Assembly: GCF_029267515.1 (NCBI RefSeq)
Contig: NZ_JAJUIS010000001.1
Coordinates: forward strand, 186,001 to 250,000
Direction of reading: 5' to 3'
DNA: 64,000 nucleotides
Origin: Seleniivibrio woodruffii
Lineage (GTDB): Bacteria; Chrysiogenota; Deferribacteres; Deferribacterales; Geovibrionaceae
In this document: piece by piece, positions 21,791-32,322 of the stretch
Numbering within the stretch: the stretch's first letter is position 1
How the letters are laid out: each line of letters begins with the position of its first letter
The notes under the pieces: generated by a model
Told to the model about the DNA's origin: nothing
Databases searched by the model: none
Seen by the model: only the letters and a program-made list of their open reading frames with translations
Position numbers and translations under genes: made by a program

Positions 21791-21807
21791 TGTCTCCTTT
21801 TATTATT

Positions 21808-21832
21808 AAAAAGAAGGCGGCACAGAGCCGCC
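21808..21832 (-). terminator. Rho-independent terminator of the glmS transcript
   Basis: Minus strand GGCGGC-tctgt-GCCGCC followed by TTCTTTTT. Confidence 0.7.
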
Positions 21833-21839
21833 CCGTAAA

Positions 21840-23672
21840 CTATTCTACTGTAACCGATTTCGCGAGGTTCCGCGGCTGGTCAACGTCAAGTCCCAGAAGA
21901 CTCGCCACATAATACGAGAATATCTGTGTAACGACAACCGCTGGGAAAACGGAGAGTTCATCCGCAATAGCGGGTATCTCTATCTTGTGGTCAGCCAGCT
22001 TATCAAGTCCCGTATCGCCCTCTGTCACAACGGCGATAACGATTCCATCTCTGGATTTAACCTCCTGAACGTTAGACGCTATCTTTTCGTAAACTGCTGA
22101 CTGAGGGCATATCATAAACACAGGAAGATTTTCGTCTATCAGTGCTATGGGACCGTGTTTCATCTCGCCCGCCGGATAACCTTCCGCGTGGATATAGGAT
22201 ATCTCTTTGAGTTTCAGAGCACCCTCAAGGGCTATGGGATAGTTAACGTTTCTGCCCAGATAGAGAAAATCTTTGGCATCCTTAAACTTTTTGGCAAGAG
22301 ACAGAATATAGTCTTCCTGTTTCAGCACCTTTTCTATGGTTTCGGGAACTCTCACAAGCTCCTGAAGATAATGTCTTATCTGCTCCGGCGTAAGCGTCTT
22401 TTTGGTCTGTGCAAGCTGGAGCGCGAACAGAAAGAGGCTCGCCACCTGAGTTGTGAACGCTTTTGTCGATGCTACGCCTATTTCCGGTCCCGCATGGGTG
22501 TAAACAGTGCTGTCCGCCTCGCGGGAAACGGTTGAACCCACCACGTTGCAAACCGCCGCCACAGCAGCCCCCATTTTCTTTGCTATGCGCATGGCGGAAA
22601 GTGTATCCGCTGTTTCTCCGGACTGGGTTATGGCGACGAAGAGTGTCTTGTCGTCAATCACGAGATCCCTGTAGCGGAACTCTGAAGCTATATCCACCTC
22701 GACTGGTATCTTCGCGAACTTCTCTATATAGAACTTGCCGATAAGACCTGCGTGCCAGCTTGTTCCGCACGCAACTATCACTATTCGGTTGAAGCTGTTT
22801 ATCCTGTCCTGTATCCCCTCAAGCAGTTCGTTTCCGATGGTTCCGCTTTCAAGGCTGAACTTACCCCGTATGGTGTCTATGATGGCTCTGGGCTGTTCGT
22901 GTATCTCTTTCTGCATAAAGTGGCTGTATCCGGCCTTCTCTGCCATCACAGGGTTCCAGTCAATAACCTTTATCTCTCTTGTTACAGGGTTGTCGTTACT
23001 GTCGTAAATCCGGTATCCGTCCTTTTTCAGACAGGCAACATCTCCGTCCTCCATGAATATGAAGCGGCGGGTATGTGACAGCACGGCAGGGATATCGCTT
23101 GCGGCGAACATCTCACCGTCGCCAACGCCTATTACAAGTGGGCTGTCCTTCCTTGCGATGATTATTTTGTCAGGTTCCTTCTCGCTGATTATAGCGAGAC
23201 CGTAAGAGCCGTGCACCTGTTTCAGTGTTTTCTGAACACTTTTCAGCAAATTGCCTTCATAGTTGTCATGAATCAGGTGGGCAACCACCTCCGTATCGGT
23301 TTCGGATGCGAATGAATATCCTTTATCCAACAGAAACTTTTTTAGTTCCAGATAGTTTTCAATGATACCGTTGTGGACAACAGTAAGCTCGTTTGACCTG
23401 TGGGGATGGGCGTTCTCAAAAGAGGGTTTGCCGTGTGTAGCCCAGCGGGTGTGACCTATGCCGAGTTTAGCCGTAAAACGTTTTTCAGCTATCTGATTTT
23501 TCAGGTTTATCAGCTTGCCGACACTGCGCTCGATCTCAATGCCTTCTGCTTCCATCAGGGCAAGCCCTGCGGAGTCGTATCCTCTGTATTCCAGCTTTGT
23601 GAGACCTTCGACAAGTATATGTGATGCTGTCTGTTCGCCTATATATCCGACAATTCCGCACATATCATTCAA
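21840..23672 (-). CDS. glmS: Glutamine-fructose-6-phosphate aminotransferase
   Basis: 610 aa; MCGIVGYIG start, SIS domains, ends DQPRNLAKSVTVE. Confidence 0.97.
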   Translation of the reverse strand: MNDMCGIVGYIGEQTASHILVEGLTKLEYRGYDSAGLALMEAEGIEIERSVGKLINLKNQIAEKRFTAKLGIGHTRWATHGKPSFENAHPHRSNELTVVHNGIIENYLELKKFLLDKGYSFASETDTEVVAHLIHDNYEGNLLKSVQKTLKQVHGSYGLAIISEKEPDKIIIARKDSPLVIGVGDGEMFAASDIPAVLSHTRRFIFMEDGDVACLKKDGYRIYDSNDNPVTREIKVIDWNPVMAEKAGYSHFMQKEIHEQPRAIIDTIRGKFSLESGTIGNELLEGIQDRINSFNRIVIVACGTSWHAGLIGKFYIEKFAKIPVEVDIASEFRYRDLVIDDKTLFVAITQSGETADTLSAMRIAKKMGAAVAAVCNVVGSTVSREADSTVYTHAGPEIGVASTKAFTTQVASLFLFALQLAQTKKTLTPEQIRHYLQELVRVPETIEKVLKQEDYILSLAKKFKDAKDFLYLGRNVNYPIALEGALKLKEISYIHAEGYPAGEMKHGPIALIDENLPVFMICPQSAVYEKIASNVQEVKSRDGIVIAVVTEGDTGLDKLADHKIEIPAIADELSVFPAVVVTQIFSYYVASLLGLDVDQPRNLAKSVTVE

Positions 23673-25023
23673 CCCCTTTTTTCTTTTTCCATGCAGAGAC
23701 CCAGCCCTCCATGTTCTGCTGTTTCGCGCGGGTGATGCCCAGCGCGTCGGCGGGAACGTCTTTTGTGATAGTGGAGCCTGCGGCTATGAGCGCGCCCTTG
23801 CCCACCTTAACAGGAGCCACGAGCTGAACGTCGCTCCCCACGAAAACCCCGTCCTCAATTATAGTTTTATATTTACTGTATCCGTCATAGTTGCATGTGA
23901 TGGTTCCGCAGCCGATATTAACGTCTTTTCCTATCTCTGCGTCACCGAGATACGTAAGATGGCTCGACTTGGAACCGATACCCATCTTAGCTTTTTTAAG
24001 CTCTACAAAGTTACCCACCTTATTATCACCTTCAAGCACGCTTCCGGGGCGGAGATGCGCCATGGGTCCGATATGGCTTTCCGCGCCGACGTGGCTTTCA
24101 GTTATGAGGCAGTTCTCTTTGATCTCACAGTTTTCGGCGATAACACTGTCCTTAATGCGTGTTCCGGAATATATCACGCTGCCCCTGCCTATTTTTGTGT
24201 CCCCCTCAAGGAAAACGTTGGGATAGATAACGACGTCGTTGTCTATCTCCACCGTACCGTCACAGTAGAAGGTTTTGGGGTCGAGCAGGGAAACGCCGTT
24301 CATCATATGCTTTTCCGCCAGCCTGTCCCAGAGAACGCGGGATGCTTCCGCAAGCTGAACGCGGTTGTTCACCCCCAGAAACTCGGTCTCGTCCTTGCAA
24401 AGGTGCGCGTATGAACCCTTTTTAACAATATCCGTCAGGTAGTATTCTCCCTGAGCGTTGTTGCAGTCCATCCCCTCAAGCCTCGCCATAAGCTCTTTGC
24501 TGTCGCAGAGATAGATGCCGGTATTTATTTCGTCCTCGCGTTTTTCGTCTTCCGTCGCGTCCTTTTCCTCAACAATCTTTATTACAGAACCGTCGATTCC
24601 GCGGATAACCCTTCCGTATCCGAAAGGATTTTTCACCTTAACGGACATGAACGATATAGGATGTTTTTCCGCCGCTTCAATGAAGTTTTTCAGTGTTTCC
24701 GGTTTAACAAGGGGCATATCACCGCAGAGGATGAGTACCTTTCCGTTAAAACCGCTTATGCTGTCCGCCGCCGCCATCACCGCGTCGCCGGTTCCCCGCT
24801 GTGCTGTCTGAACTGAAAATTCAGCCTTTCCGGCAAGGTGTTTCTGAACAAGTTCCGCCCCGTTGCCGATGACAACGTTGATACGCTCCGCTCCAAGCCC
24901 GGAAGCAGCATCAACAACATAGTCTACCATGGGCTTTCCGGCTGCTTTGAATAGTACCTTCGGCGTATCGGACTTCATGCGCGTCCCTTTGCCCGCCGCA
25001 AGGATAAGCACCATAAGATTCAT
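23665..25023 (-). CDS. glmU: Bifunctional UDP-GlcNAc pyrophosphorylase/GlcN-1-P acetyltransferase
   Basis: LILAAGKGTRMKSDTPKVLF; left-handed beta-helix C-terminus; overlaps glmS. Confidence 0.97.
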   Translation of the reverse strand: MNLMVLILAAGKGTRMKSDTPKVLFKAAGKPMVDYVVDAASGLGAERINVVIGNGAELVQKHLAGKAEFSVQTAQRGTGDAVMAAADSISGFNGKVLILCGDMPLVKPETLKNFIEAAEKHPISFMSVKVKNPFGYGRVIRGIDGSVIKIVEEKDATEDEKREDEINTGIYLCDSKELMARLEGMDCNNAQGEYYLTDIVKKGSYAHLCKDETEFLGVNNRVQLAEASRVLWDRLAEKHMMNGVSLLDPKTFYCDGTVEIDNDVVIYPNVFLEGDTKIGRGSVIYSGTRIKDSVIAENCEIKENCLITESHVGAESHIGPMAHLRPGSVLEGDNKVGNFVELKKAKMGIGSKSSHLTYLGDAEIGKDVNIGCGTITCNYDGYSKYKTIIEDGVFVGSDVQLVAPVKVGKGALIAAGSTITKDVPADALGITRAKQQNMEGWVSAWKKKKGVE

Positions 25024-25049
25024 AACGTCTCCGATTAAAAAAGTAATCT

Positions 25050-26843
25050 TTAATTACCGTTAAATTGTTTAATGTAAGAGGTTATACCCTGATATATACC
25101 TTTTGCAATCTCTTTTCTGTAGCTGTCTTTGGTAAGATTGTCAGCCTCATCCTGGTTCGAAACGAAACCGCATTCAACCAGTATCGAGGGCATCATCGCA
25201 CCCACAAGAACATAGAACGGAGCCTGCTTGACGCCGAGGTTATATCGGCTGTCGGTATAAAGACCGGTATGAAGATTTTTCTGAACGAAAGACGCAAGCT
25301 GGAGCGATTCCTCCAGTTTGGAGTTCATCATCAGATCTTTCAGGATACCCTGAAGATCCGACATGGACTTCTGTGTCGTCTGGTTTTCCAGAGCGGCAAC
25401 AGCAAGCGCCCTCTTGTCGTTTGTTACGTTCAGAACGTAGGTTTCAACGCCTCTCGCGGTTTTGTTCGGTGCAGCGTTGATGTGGACTGAAACGAAGAGA
25501 TCCGCCTTTTTCCTGTTGGCGAAAGCCGTTCTCTCTTCAAGGGGGATGAAAACGTCGGTGTTTCTCGTCATGTATACGTCAATATTCGGATAAGACTCTT
25601 TGATAAGAGCATAAAGCTCTTTTCCTATGTCAAGGACGACATCTTTCTCTTTAACCCCGTAATAACTGGCGCCGGGGTCTTTCCCTCCGTGTCCGGGGTC
25701 GATAACGATACTTCTGATTTTAAGCCCGAAAACGCTGGCAAGTGTCGCGGAACTGCCTGTTCCCTTGATTGAAGGAACAGGGGACGATGAAGCCACCTCC
25801 GTTTTAACAGGGGCTTTGGGTTCCTGCTGATGTTTCGGGCTGCCGACTGCGTTGCTCACATCGATAACAAGTCTGTCAGGATCAGGCATGGCAAAAACTG
25901 TGAAGTCCTGAACGTTGTCGCTGTCCAGAACAACCCTTGCAACGCCTGGTCTGTTGTATGCCCAGCGGAGCGAGCGCAGAAGACCGTCTTTTATCTCTAT
26001 GTCCTGCGGTATCTCCGGAGATACCACAACGTTATTAAGGTCTATGAAAAGCCGCGGAGGTTTCTGTATGGACGGGTCAGCTTTCAGCCAGTGCTGGTCG
26101 TAGTCTATCTTTCCCGAAAGATCCATAACGACGCGGGTATAATCGGGCGTTGTGAAATATCTTATACGTTTTATGGCAATTCTGCCGTCGATGGATTTAA
26201 CAGATGAATTTGGGTCTCCGAAGCTGGTCTGCCTGTTTGATGCCTGCGCCTTATCCGCCGTGTCCTCTTCTGCTTTAGGCTGATAGGCAACAGTTTCCGT
26301 TCTTACAGGTGCTTTGGGTTTAAGCTCCGGTCTCTTGGGTTTGTCGGAAGGAGTTCTGGATGCGAACAGGCTGTCTATCTCGCCCAGCTTCGATCTCGCC
26401 TCTGCCGCATCTTCGGATTTAGGGAATTTCGCAACCAGTTTGCGCAGCATATATTGTGACGAAGGATAATCTTTCTGCTGTTCGTAAATTTTTGCTGATT
26501 GAAGATACGCTTTTGATGCCAGCGGGGTGTCGTAGTTGCCTGAAAGTATCCTGAAATATCGCAGAGCCTTGAGCAGGTCGTCCCTTGAACCGAATCTTGT
26601 ATAGCTGCGGTAATAGGTCTGGGCTGCGTAATTCAGCGAATCATCACCCAGTTCCGCCTTTGGCGCAGATGCGTACAGCTTATAAAACTTATCGGCTACA
26701 ATGAGATAGGAACGCCTTGTAACTTTGTCGGAGTGCTCAATATAGTCAAAATCTCTTTTCGCAGAGTTATATTCATCGATGTCGCCCGCAAAAAGGGAGA
26801 GGCATGTCACAGCAAGCAGAAGCGCAATTAACAGTTTTTTCAT
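25050..26843 (-). CDS. N-acetylmuramoyl-L-alanine amidase with TPR-like and AMIN domains
   Basis: Signal peptide; IVIDPGHGGKDPGASYYG, SVHINAAPN, LVECGFVSNQDEA; AMIN-like region YTRVVMDLSGKI. Confidence 0.92.
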   Translation of the reverse strand: MKKLLIALLLAVTCLSLFAGDIDEYNSAKRDFDYIEHSDKVTRRSYLIVADKFYKLYASAPKAELGDDSLNYAAQTYYRSYTRFGSRDDLLKALRYFRILSGNYDTPLASKAYLQSAKIYEQQKDYPSSQYMLRKLVAKFPKSEDAAEARSKLGEIDSLFASRTPSDKPKRPELKPKAPVRTETVAYQPKAEEDTADKAQASNRQTSFGDPNSSVKSIDGRIAIKRIRYFTTPDYTRVVMDLSGKIDYDQHWLKADPSIQKPPRLFIDLNNVVVSPEIPQDIEIKDGLLRSLRWAYNRPGVARVVLDSDNVQDFTVFAMPDPDRLVIDVSNAVGSPKHQQEPKAPVKTEVASSSPVPSIKGTGSSATLASVFGLKIRSIVIDPGHGGKDPGASYYGVKEKDVVLDIGKELYALIKESYPNIDVYMTRNTDVFIPLEERTAFANRKKADLFVSVHINAAPNKTARGVETYVLNVTNDKRALAVAALENQTTQKSMSDLQGILKDLMMNSKLEESLQLASFVQKNLHTGLYTDSRYNLGVKQAPFYVLVGAMMPSILVECGFVSNQDEADNLTKDSYRKEIAKGIYQGITSYIKQFNGN

Positions 26844-29651
26844 TTACAACAGTTTTCCCTTCAGATATTTGCCCGTGTAGGACTGTTTACATTTGACACA
26901 GTCTTCCGGTGTCCCCTCGAAGATGATCTCGCCCCCGCCTACCCCGCCTTCGGGACCGAGGTCGATTATATGGTCGGCACATTTTATGACGTCGAGGTTA
27001 TGCTCAATAATTATAACAGTGTTGCCGCTCTCCGTAAGCCTTCTGAAAATACCGATAAGTTTGTTTATATCGTCGAAATGAAGCCCTGTGGTGGGTTCGT
27101 CGAAAATATAGACAGTTTTACCGGTCGGTTTTTTCATAAGCTCCTTAGAGAGCTTAACCCGCTGCGCCTCGCCCCCTGAAAGGGTGGTCGCGGGCTGTCC
27201 GAGTTTAATATAGCCCAGACCGACGTCTTTTAAAACCGAAAGTTTATTACATAACTTCGGAATATTTTCGAAAAACTCAAATGCCTGATTGACGGTCATG
27301 TCCAGAACGTCGGCAATACTCTTGCCTTTATACTTTATATCCAGCGTATCGCGGTTGTATCTAGCTCCGTGGCAGGAATCGCATTTTACGTACATATCCG
27401 GCAGAAAGTGCATCTCTATTTTGATGTATCCCTCGCCCTGACAGGTTTCGCAGCGTCCCGATTTAACGTTGAAGCTGAAACGCCCTATTTTATATCCGCG
27501 CAGTTTCGCGTCCGGAGTCATGGCAAACAGCTCGCGGATATCGGAAAAAAGACTTGTATACGTGGACGGGTTCGATCTCGGTGTTCTGCCTATGGGAGAC
27601 TGGTCTATATCTATAACCTTATCAAGATGCTCAGTGCCTGTGATGCTGCCGAAAGCTCCGGTCTTCATGTTCGTTCCGAGCAGGCTTTTTTTCAGTGCCG
27701 CCTGAAGAGTATCCATTATCAGCGTTGATTTGCCTGAACCGGAAACACCCGTAACACAGACCATAAGTCCCAGCGGGATCTTAACGCTGACGTCCCGGAG
27801 GTTGTGTTCTGTGGCGTTTTTAAGCTCTATATATCTTCCGTCGGACTTTTTGCGCACAGCCGGAACCTCTATGACTCTGCGTCCGGACATATACATGCCA
27901 GTCAGCGATGTCTCGCTGTGCCTCAGCAGTTCGGGATGACCGATAAAAACCACCTCGCCGCCCTTTCTTCCGGCACCGGGTCCCATATCTATAACGAAAT
28001 CGCTGGCGTTTATAGTGTCTTCGTCATGCTCGACGACGATAACCGAGTTGCCTATGTCGCGCAGGTTTTTCAGGGTTTCTATAAGCATATCGTTATCTCG
28101 CTGGTGCAGACCGATGCTCGGTTCGTCAAGGACGTAAAGCACCCCCGTAAGCCCCGAACCTATCTGGGTTGCGAGCCTGATACGCTGCGCCTCTCCGCCG
28201 GAAAGGGTGGCTGACTTTCGCTCAATGGTTATATAGTTCAGACCGACATCGTTAAGAAACGCCAGTCTGCGTTTTATCTCCGTGATTATCTTATCCGCAA
28301 CTTCTTTTATAAAGCCGTCAAACTCAAGAACGGAGAAGAAATCCAGAGCCTCTTTAACGTTCATTGCGGAGACTTCGGCAATGTTCAACCCGCCGATTCG
28401 AACCGCAAGGCTTGTTTTTTTAAGCCTGCTGCCGTGACAGGAAGGACACTCCTGTGCCGACATGAACTGCTTGGCGAATTCCTTGTCTGCCATGGTTCCG
28501 GTATACAGCTTCTCTTTAAGATAGCCGAATACCCCTGTAAAACGTTTTTCATAGGGAATTTTTTTATCACCCTTAAAGGTGTACAGTTTGACAGGCTCCT
28601 CCATACCGTTCAGAAGGATATCCTGATGTTTCCTGTCGAGTGTGCCGAAAGGCTTGTTCATATCTATCCCGAACTGTTCGGAAAGCGCCACAAGCGTATT
28701 GTAATAATGGAAGTTATCGAACTGTTCCCATGGTTTCAGAGCGCCTTCGCGGACACTGAGTTTCGGGTCGGGAACTATGGCGTCGGTATCGAAAACCTGC
28801 ATTTCCCCCAGTCCCTCACATTCGGGGCAGGCACCGAAAGGGTTGTTGAACGAGAAACTTCTCGGTTCCACTTCTTCGATGCTTATGTCGCAGTCGGGAC
28901 AGGTGAAATTCTGTGAATAAAGGGTCACGCCGTCTTCTTCGGCAACTTCGCAGAGCCCTTCGCCAAGACGGAGCGCCGTCTCCACAGAGTCCGTGAGCCT
29001 GCGCTTTATGCCCTCTTTTATTTTGAGCCTGTCTATGACAACGGAGATGCTGTGCTTAACGTTCCTGTCCAGTTCGATAGGCTCTTCCAGCCTTTTCATC
29101 TCACCGTCAACGTATGCGCGGACATAACCGTCTTTCAGCAGTTTTTCGAAGAGTTTTTTGTATTCGCCCTTTTTCCCACGGACAACGGGTGCCATAAGCT
29201 CCGCCTTCGCGTCCTCGCCGAGAGCCATTATCCTGTCCACTATCTGCTGTACGGAATAGCTTGCAACCTCACGTCCGCAGCTATAGCAGTGCACCTTGCC
29301 CGCCCTTGCCCAGAGCAGACGCATGTAGTCGTAAATTTCCGTTATGGTGCCGACAGTTGAGCGCGGGTTGCGGCTGATGGATTTCTGTTCGATACTGATT
29401 GCGGGCGACAGGAAATCAATTGAATCCACATCCGGTTTTTCCATAAGTTCCAGAAACTGGCGGGCGTATGCGGAAAGAGATTCCACATAGCGTCTCTGAC
29501 CCTCTGCGTATAGAGTGTCAAAGGCGAGAGTGGATTTTCCGGAACCGGAAACACCCGTTATAACCACCAGCCTGTTTTTCGGAATATTCAGATTGATATT
29601 CTTTAGATTATGCTGCCTTGCACCTTTGATAATTATATGGTCATTCATCAT
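26844..29651 (-). CDS. uvrA: Excinuclease ABC subunit A
   Basis: 935 aa; two ABC modules, zinc-finger motifs CxxC. Confidence 0.98.
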   Translation of the reverse strand: MMNDHIIIKGARQHNLKNINLNIPKNRLVVITGVSGSGKSTLAFDTLYAEGQRRYVESLSAYARQFLELMEKPDVDSIDFLSPAISIEQKSISRNPRSTVGTITEIYDYMRLLWARAGKVHCYSCGREVASYSVQQIVDRIMALGEDAKAELMAPVVRGKKGEYKKLFEKLLKDGYVRAYVDGEMKRLEEPIELDRNVKHSISVVIDRLKIKEGIKRRLTDSVETALRLGEGLCEVAEEDGVTLYSQNFTCPDCDISIEEVEPRSFSFNNPFGACPECEGLGEMQVFDTDAIVPDPKLSVREGALKPWEQFDNFHYYNTLVALSEQFGIDMNKPFGTLDRKHQDILLNGMEEPVKLYTFKGDKKIPYEKRFTGVFGYLKEKLYTGTMADKEFAKQFMSAQECPSCHGSRLKKTSLAVRIGGLNIAEVSAMNVKEALDFFSVLEFDGFIKEVADKIITEIKRRLAFLNDVGLNYITIERKSATLSGGEAQRIRLATQIGSGLTGVLYVLDEPSIGLHQRDNDMLIETLKNLRDIGNSVIVVEHDEDTINASDFVIDMGPGAGRKGGEVVFIGHPELLRHSETSLTGMYMSGRRVIEVPAVRKKSDGRYIELKNATEHNLRDVSVKIPLGLMVCVTGVSGSGKSTLIMDTLQAALKKSLLGTNMKTGAFGSITGTEHLDKVIDIDQSPIGRTPRSNPSTYTSLFSDIRELFAMTPDAKLRGYKIGRFSFNVKSGRCETCQGEGYIKIEMHFLPDMYVKCDSCHGARYNRDTLDIKYKGKSIADVLDMTVNQAFEFFENIPKLCNKLSVLKDVGLGYIKLGQPATTLSGGEAQRVKLSKELMKKPTGKTVYIFDEPTTGLHFDDINKLIGIFRRLTESGNTVIIIEHNLDVIKCADHIIDLGPEGGVGGGEIIFEGTPEDCVKCKQSYTGKYLKGKLL

Positions 29652-31185
29652 TCCAGTCTTTGTCTTCCAGTGAAATCGCCGTTATCTTCTGATATTTATC
29701 ATCGAAGTAGTAGACCATGTTCCTCTGGTTCTCCCTGATTGATACACGTTCTCTGTATACCTGAACGTCAAGTCCGCCGTAAAGTTCACCAAGCACCTTC
29801 AGTTTAGGTCTGGGGTGATGAGCTTCCCTTATCAGCTTTTTCATGGCGGCATCCGCCAGCGCTATCTTTCCGTCCAACTGCTTTCTAAGCGCGATGAGCT
29901 GCCGTACTTTAGGATTTTCAAGCACCTCTTTCTTTTTAAGGTTAACCCCTCCGAGAAACTCATCTATTTTCGCTTTGTTTTCAACATATTTATCTTTATT
30001 TGTTTTAAGTTCTTCCAGTTCTCTTTCAAAATAAAACTTTGTGCCGACGCTCATGGTAAATTTTGAATTGCCAACTGTTCCCGCCTGAAGTATGCGGATT
30101 TCTTCGAAAGCCGTAACTTCGCCTCCCGCCACTATGCCGGGGTCTTTGACAGCCTCTATCCTTCCACCTGACCGCAGACGGCAGTTGTATGCGTATTTCA
30201 GCACCTCGATATTTCCGCGCGCCTCAATGTGGGCGTTTTCGGCATATCCGAAGAAAACATCTCCCTTCGCTTTTATAACGCTTCTGCCCTCTCCGCGGAT
30301 ACCCAGCTTAACAATGATATTGCTGCCGCTTATAAGCTCCGCATCCTGAACGACCCCTTCGACATAGATATCTTTCTCCGCCTTAACGGAGAAATTTGCC
30401 AGCACGTCATTCTTTATATATACGCTGCCGTTAAATACTATATTTCCTGTGCCGTAGTCAACATCCCCTCTGACGGTGTATACGGGGCTGACTTCCAGCG
30501 TGTTGCGTGTGAAAGTCACGCATCCGTCGGTCATAGAGTAAAATTCGGTTTTGTTGTTTTCCACACGCACGCCTTCACCGGCGTAAATTTCCGTGTCAAC
30601 GCCCGCCTCTGCGGGAATCTCCTCGTTACGAACAGTCAGACCTCTGACCCCGGCAGTGGCCGGCTTTTTGGTCAAAAGCAGGTCGCCTTCGTTAACAACC
30701 CTTATGTTATCAACATTTTTATAGTCCACCCTGCCGTTTTTAAGTATCCTTGGGGTGTTTTTTATGGGTTCAAAATTCAAAACAACCTGCGAATTCTTGC
30801 CTGAAATGGGCTCAACACCCTCGGCAATGAGAACCTTTTCGGATATGCCGCCCTCTCCGGCGAGTCTGACCACATTGTTTATCGCCTCGCGGTTGATATT
30901 TACTGTAATTTTTTCGTGCTGGAACAGCACCATGATGTCGTCGGTTGTCACCTTGCTTTCGGTGTTTATTCCGGGATAAACGTCAAGATATGCGCGCAAA
31001 CCATCCGGCGTGACCCTGACATCCAGGGCAGGAGACACAACCTTATCACTGACAACCTTTACGATTATCCTTCCGTGCTCATCCCGCGAAGTAATAAAAT
31101 CAGCACCCTCAAGACCGTATCTTTCAGACATGAGCCTTACGAGTTCTTTTTCATCCCTGCCTGTGTAATTCTTTAAAAGATTCAT
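29641..31185 (-). CDS. FapA/DUF342 family polymer-type beta-helix protein
   Basis: GDVDYGTGNIVFNGSVYIKNDVLANFSVKAEKDIYVEGVVQDAELISGSNIIVK pattern with C-terminal coiled coil. Confidence 0.85.
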   Translation of the reverse strand: MNLLKNYTGRDEKELVRLMSERYGLEGADFITSRDEHGRIIVKVVSDKVVSPALDVRVTPDGLRAYLDVYPGINTESKVTTDDIMVLFQHEKITVNINREAINNVVRLAGEGGISEKVLIAEGVEPISGKNSQVVLNFEPIKNTPRILKNGRVDYKNVDNIRVVNEGDLLLTKKPATAGVRGLTVRNEEIPAEAGVDTEIYAGEGVRVENNKTEFYSMTDGCVTFTRNTLEVSPVYTVRGDVDYGTGNIVFNGSVYIKNDVLANFSVKAEKDIYVEGVVQDAELISGSNIIVKLGIRGEGRSVIKAKGDVFFGYAENAHIEARGNIEVLKYAYNCRLRSGGRIEAVKDPGIVAGGEVTAFEEIRILQAGTVGNSKFTMSVGTKFYFERELEELKTNKDKYVENKAKIDEFLGGVNLKKKEVLENPKVRQLIALRKQLDGKIALADAAMKKLIREAHHPRPKLKVLGELYGGLDVQVYRERVSIRENQRNMVYYFDDKYQKITAISLEDKDWNDE

Positions 31186-32281
31186 AATTAAATGGTATCC
31201 TCACGGTAAATTCGGTGTACACCCCTTCTTCCGAATCCACATCGATTGTACCGCAGTGAGCTTCAACTATCATCTTAACAATGGCAAGCCCCAGTCCGGT
31301 TCCTTTGGTTTTGCCGGAGGTGAAAAAGGGCAGAAACAGCTTTTTTATATTTTCGCTACATATCCCTTTTCCGGTATCTCTCACTTTGATGACACAAATG
31401 TCTCCATCTTTTCCGGCGGTGAGTCTCACAGTACCCGTACCGGGCAGAGCATCTATGGCGTTCGAGACAAGATTGAAAATCACCCTGAAAATCTTGCCCC
31501 TGTCCACCTTCATTATAATATCGTCCAAAACCTTGACATCTACATGAATGTCAGTATCTCTGGTCATTATATTAGCATGTTTTCTGATTTCATCAAACAG
31601 CTCGGATATGCGGAAGGTTTCTATTGATATCGAAACCCTCTGTCTGGAGAAATCCAGAATATCCATTGTAAGCCCGTGAATCCGCTTAACCTCGGAGTGG
31701 ATTGCATCAATATATTCCTGCATCTCCGGTTTGATATCTTTTTCCAGAGCCATAAGTTCCAGATAAGACTGAACAATATTCAGCAGATTCTTTATATCGT
31801 GGGCAATGGCGGAATTAAGCGTTCCTATCACCCTGAGATTTTCACTTTTTCGCATGTCGCTGTACATGTTAAATCTGTCAACCCCCAGTGCACACTGAGA
31901 GGCGATATAACGTGCAATTTTCACATCGTCTTCGGTGAAAAAATCGTCCTCTTTATCTGTAAGATTGAGCACGCCGAGGATTTTGTCACCCTTTTTCAGC
32001 GGAACGGACATAAAAGAAGATGTCTGATAACCGAGAACGTCGTTTTCGGTATCTGTTTTGTTTGACATCACCTCTATTCCGGTCTTGGCAACCTTTCCGG
32101 CTATTCCGTCGCCGAGCCGGATGTGTACCGACGAGTGATCCACCTCAAATCCTGCGTGGGCGTACATCTTCAGATACTCATCTTCTATGAGCATCAGGGA
32201 GATACGCTTTACCCCCAGATATTCCTTCGCTATGTTTATGATAGCTGGAAGGAGGTTGTGCAGTTCGAACATGCTGTTCAT
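31151..32281 (-). CDS. GAF-domain sensor histidine kinase
   Basis: GAF-like N-terminus, NSAIAHDIKNLLNIVQ H-box, VRDTGKGI, GTGLGLAIVKMI. Confidence 0.88.
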   Translation of the reverse strand: MNSMFELHNLLPAIINIAKEYLGVKRISLMLIEDEYLKMYAHAGFEVDHSSVHIRLGDGIAGKVAKTGIEVMSNKTDTENDVLGYQTSSFMSVPLKKGDKILGVLNLTDKEDDFFTEDDVKIARYIASQCALGVDRFNMYSDMRKSENLRVIGTLNSAIAHDIKNLLNIVQSYLELMALEKDIKPEMQEYIDAIHSEVKRIHGLTMDILDFSRQRVSISIETFRISELFDEIRKHANIMTRDTDIHVDVKVLDDIIMKVDRGKIFRVIFNLVSNAIDALPGTGTVRLTAGKDGDICVIKVRDTGKGICSENIKKLFLPFFTSGKTKGTGLGLAIVKMIVEAHCGTIDVDSEEGVYTEFTVRIPFNYESFKELHRQG

Positions 32282-32322
32282 TTTTTCGGAGATCTCAACG
32301 AGAACCTCCAGAAACTCTCTTT

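Noticed and set aside
23515-24414. 299-aa plus-strand ORF antisense to glmS/glmU
   Set aside because: Lies fully on the opposite strand of two clearly identified genes; its translation has no recognisable domain, so it is a shadow ORF.
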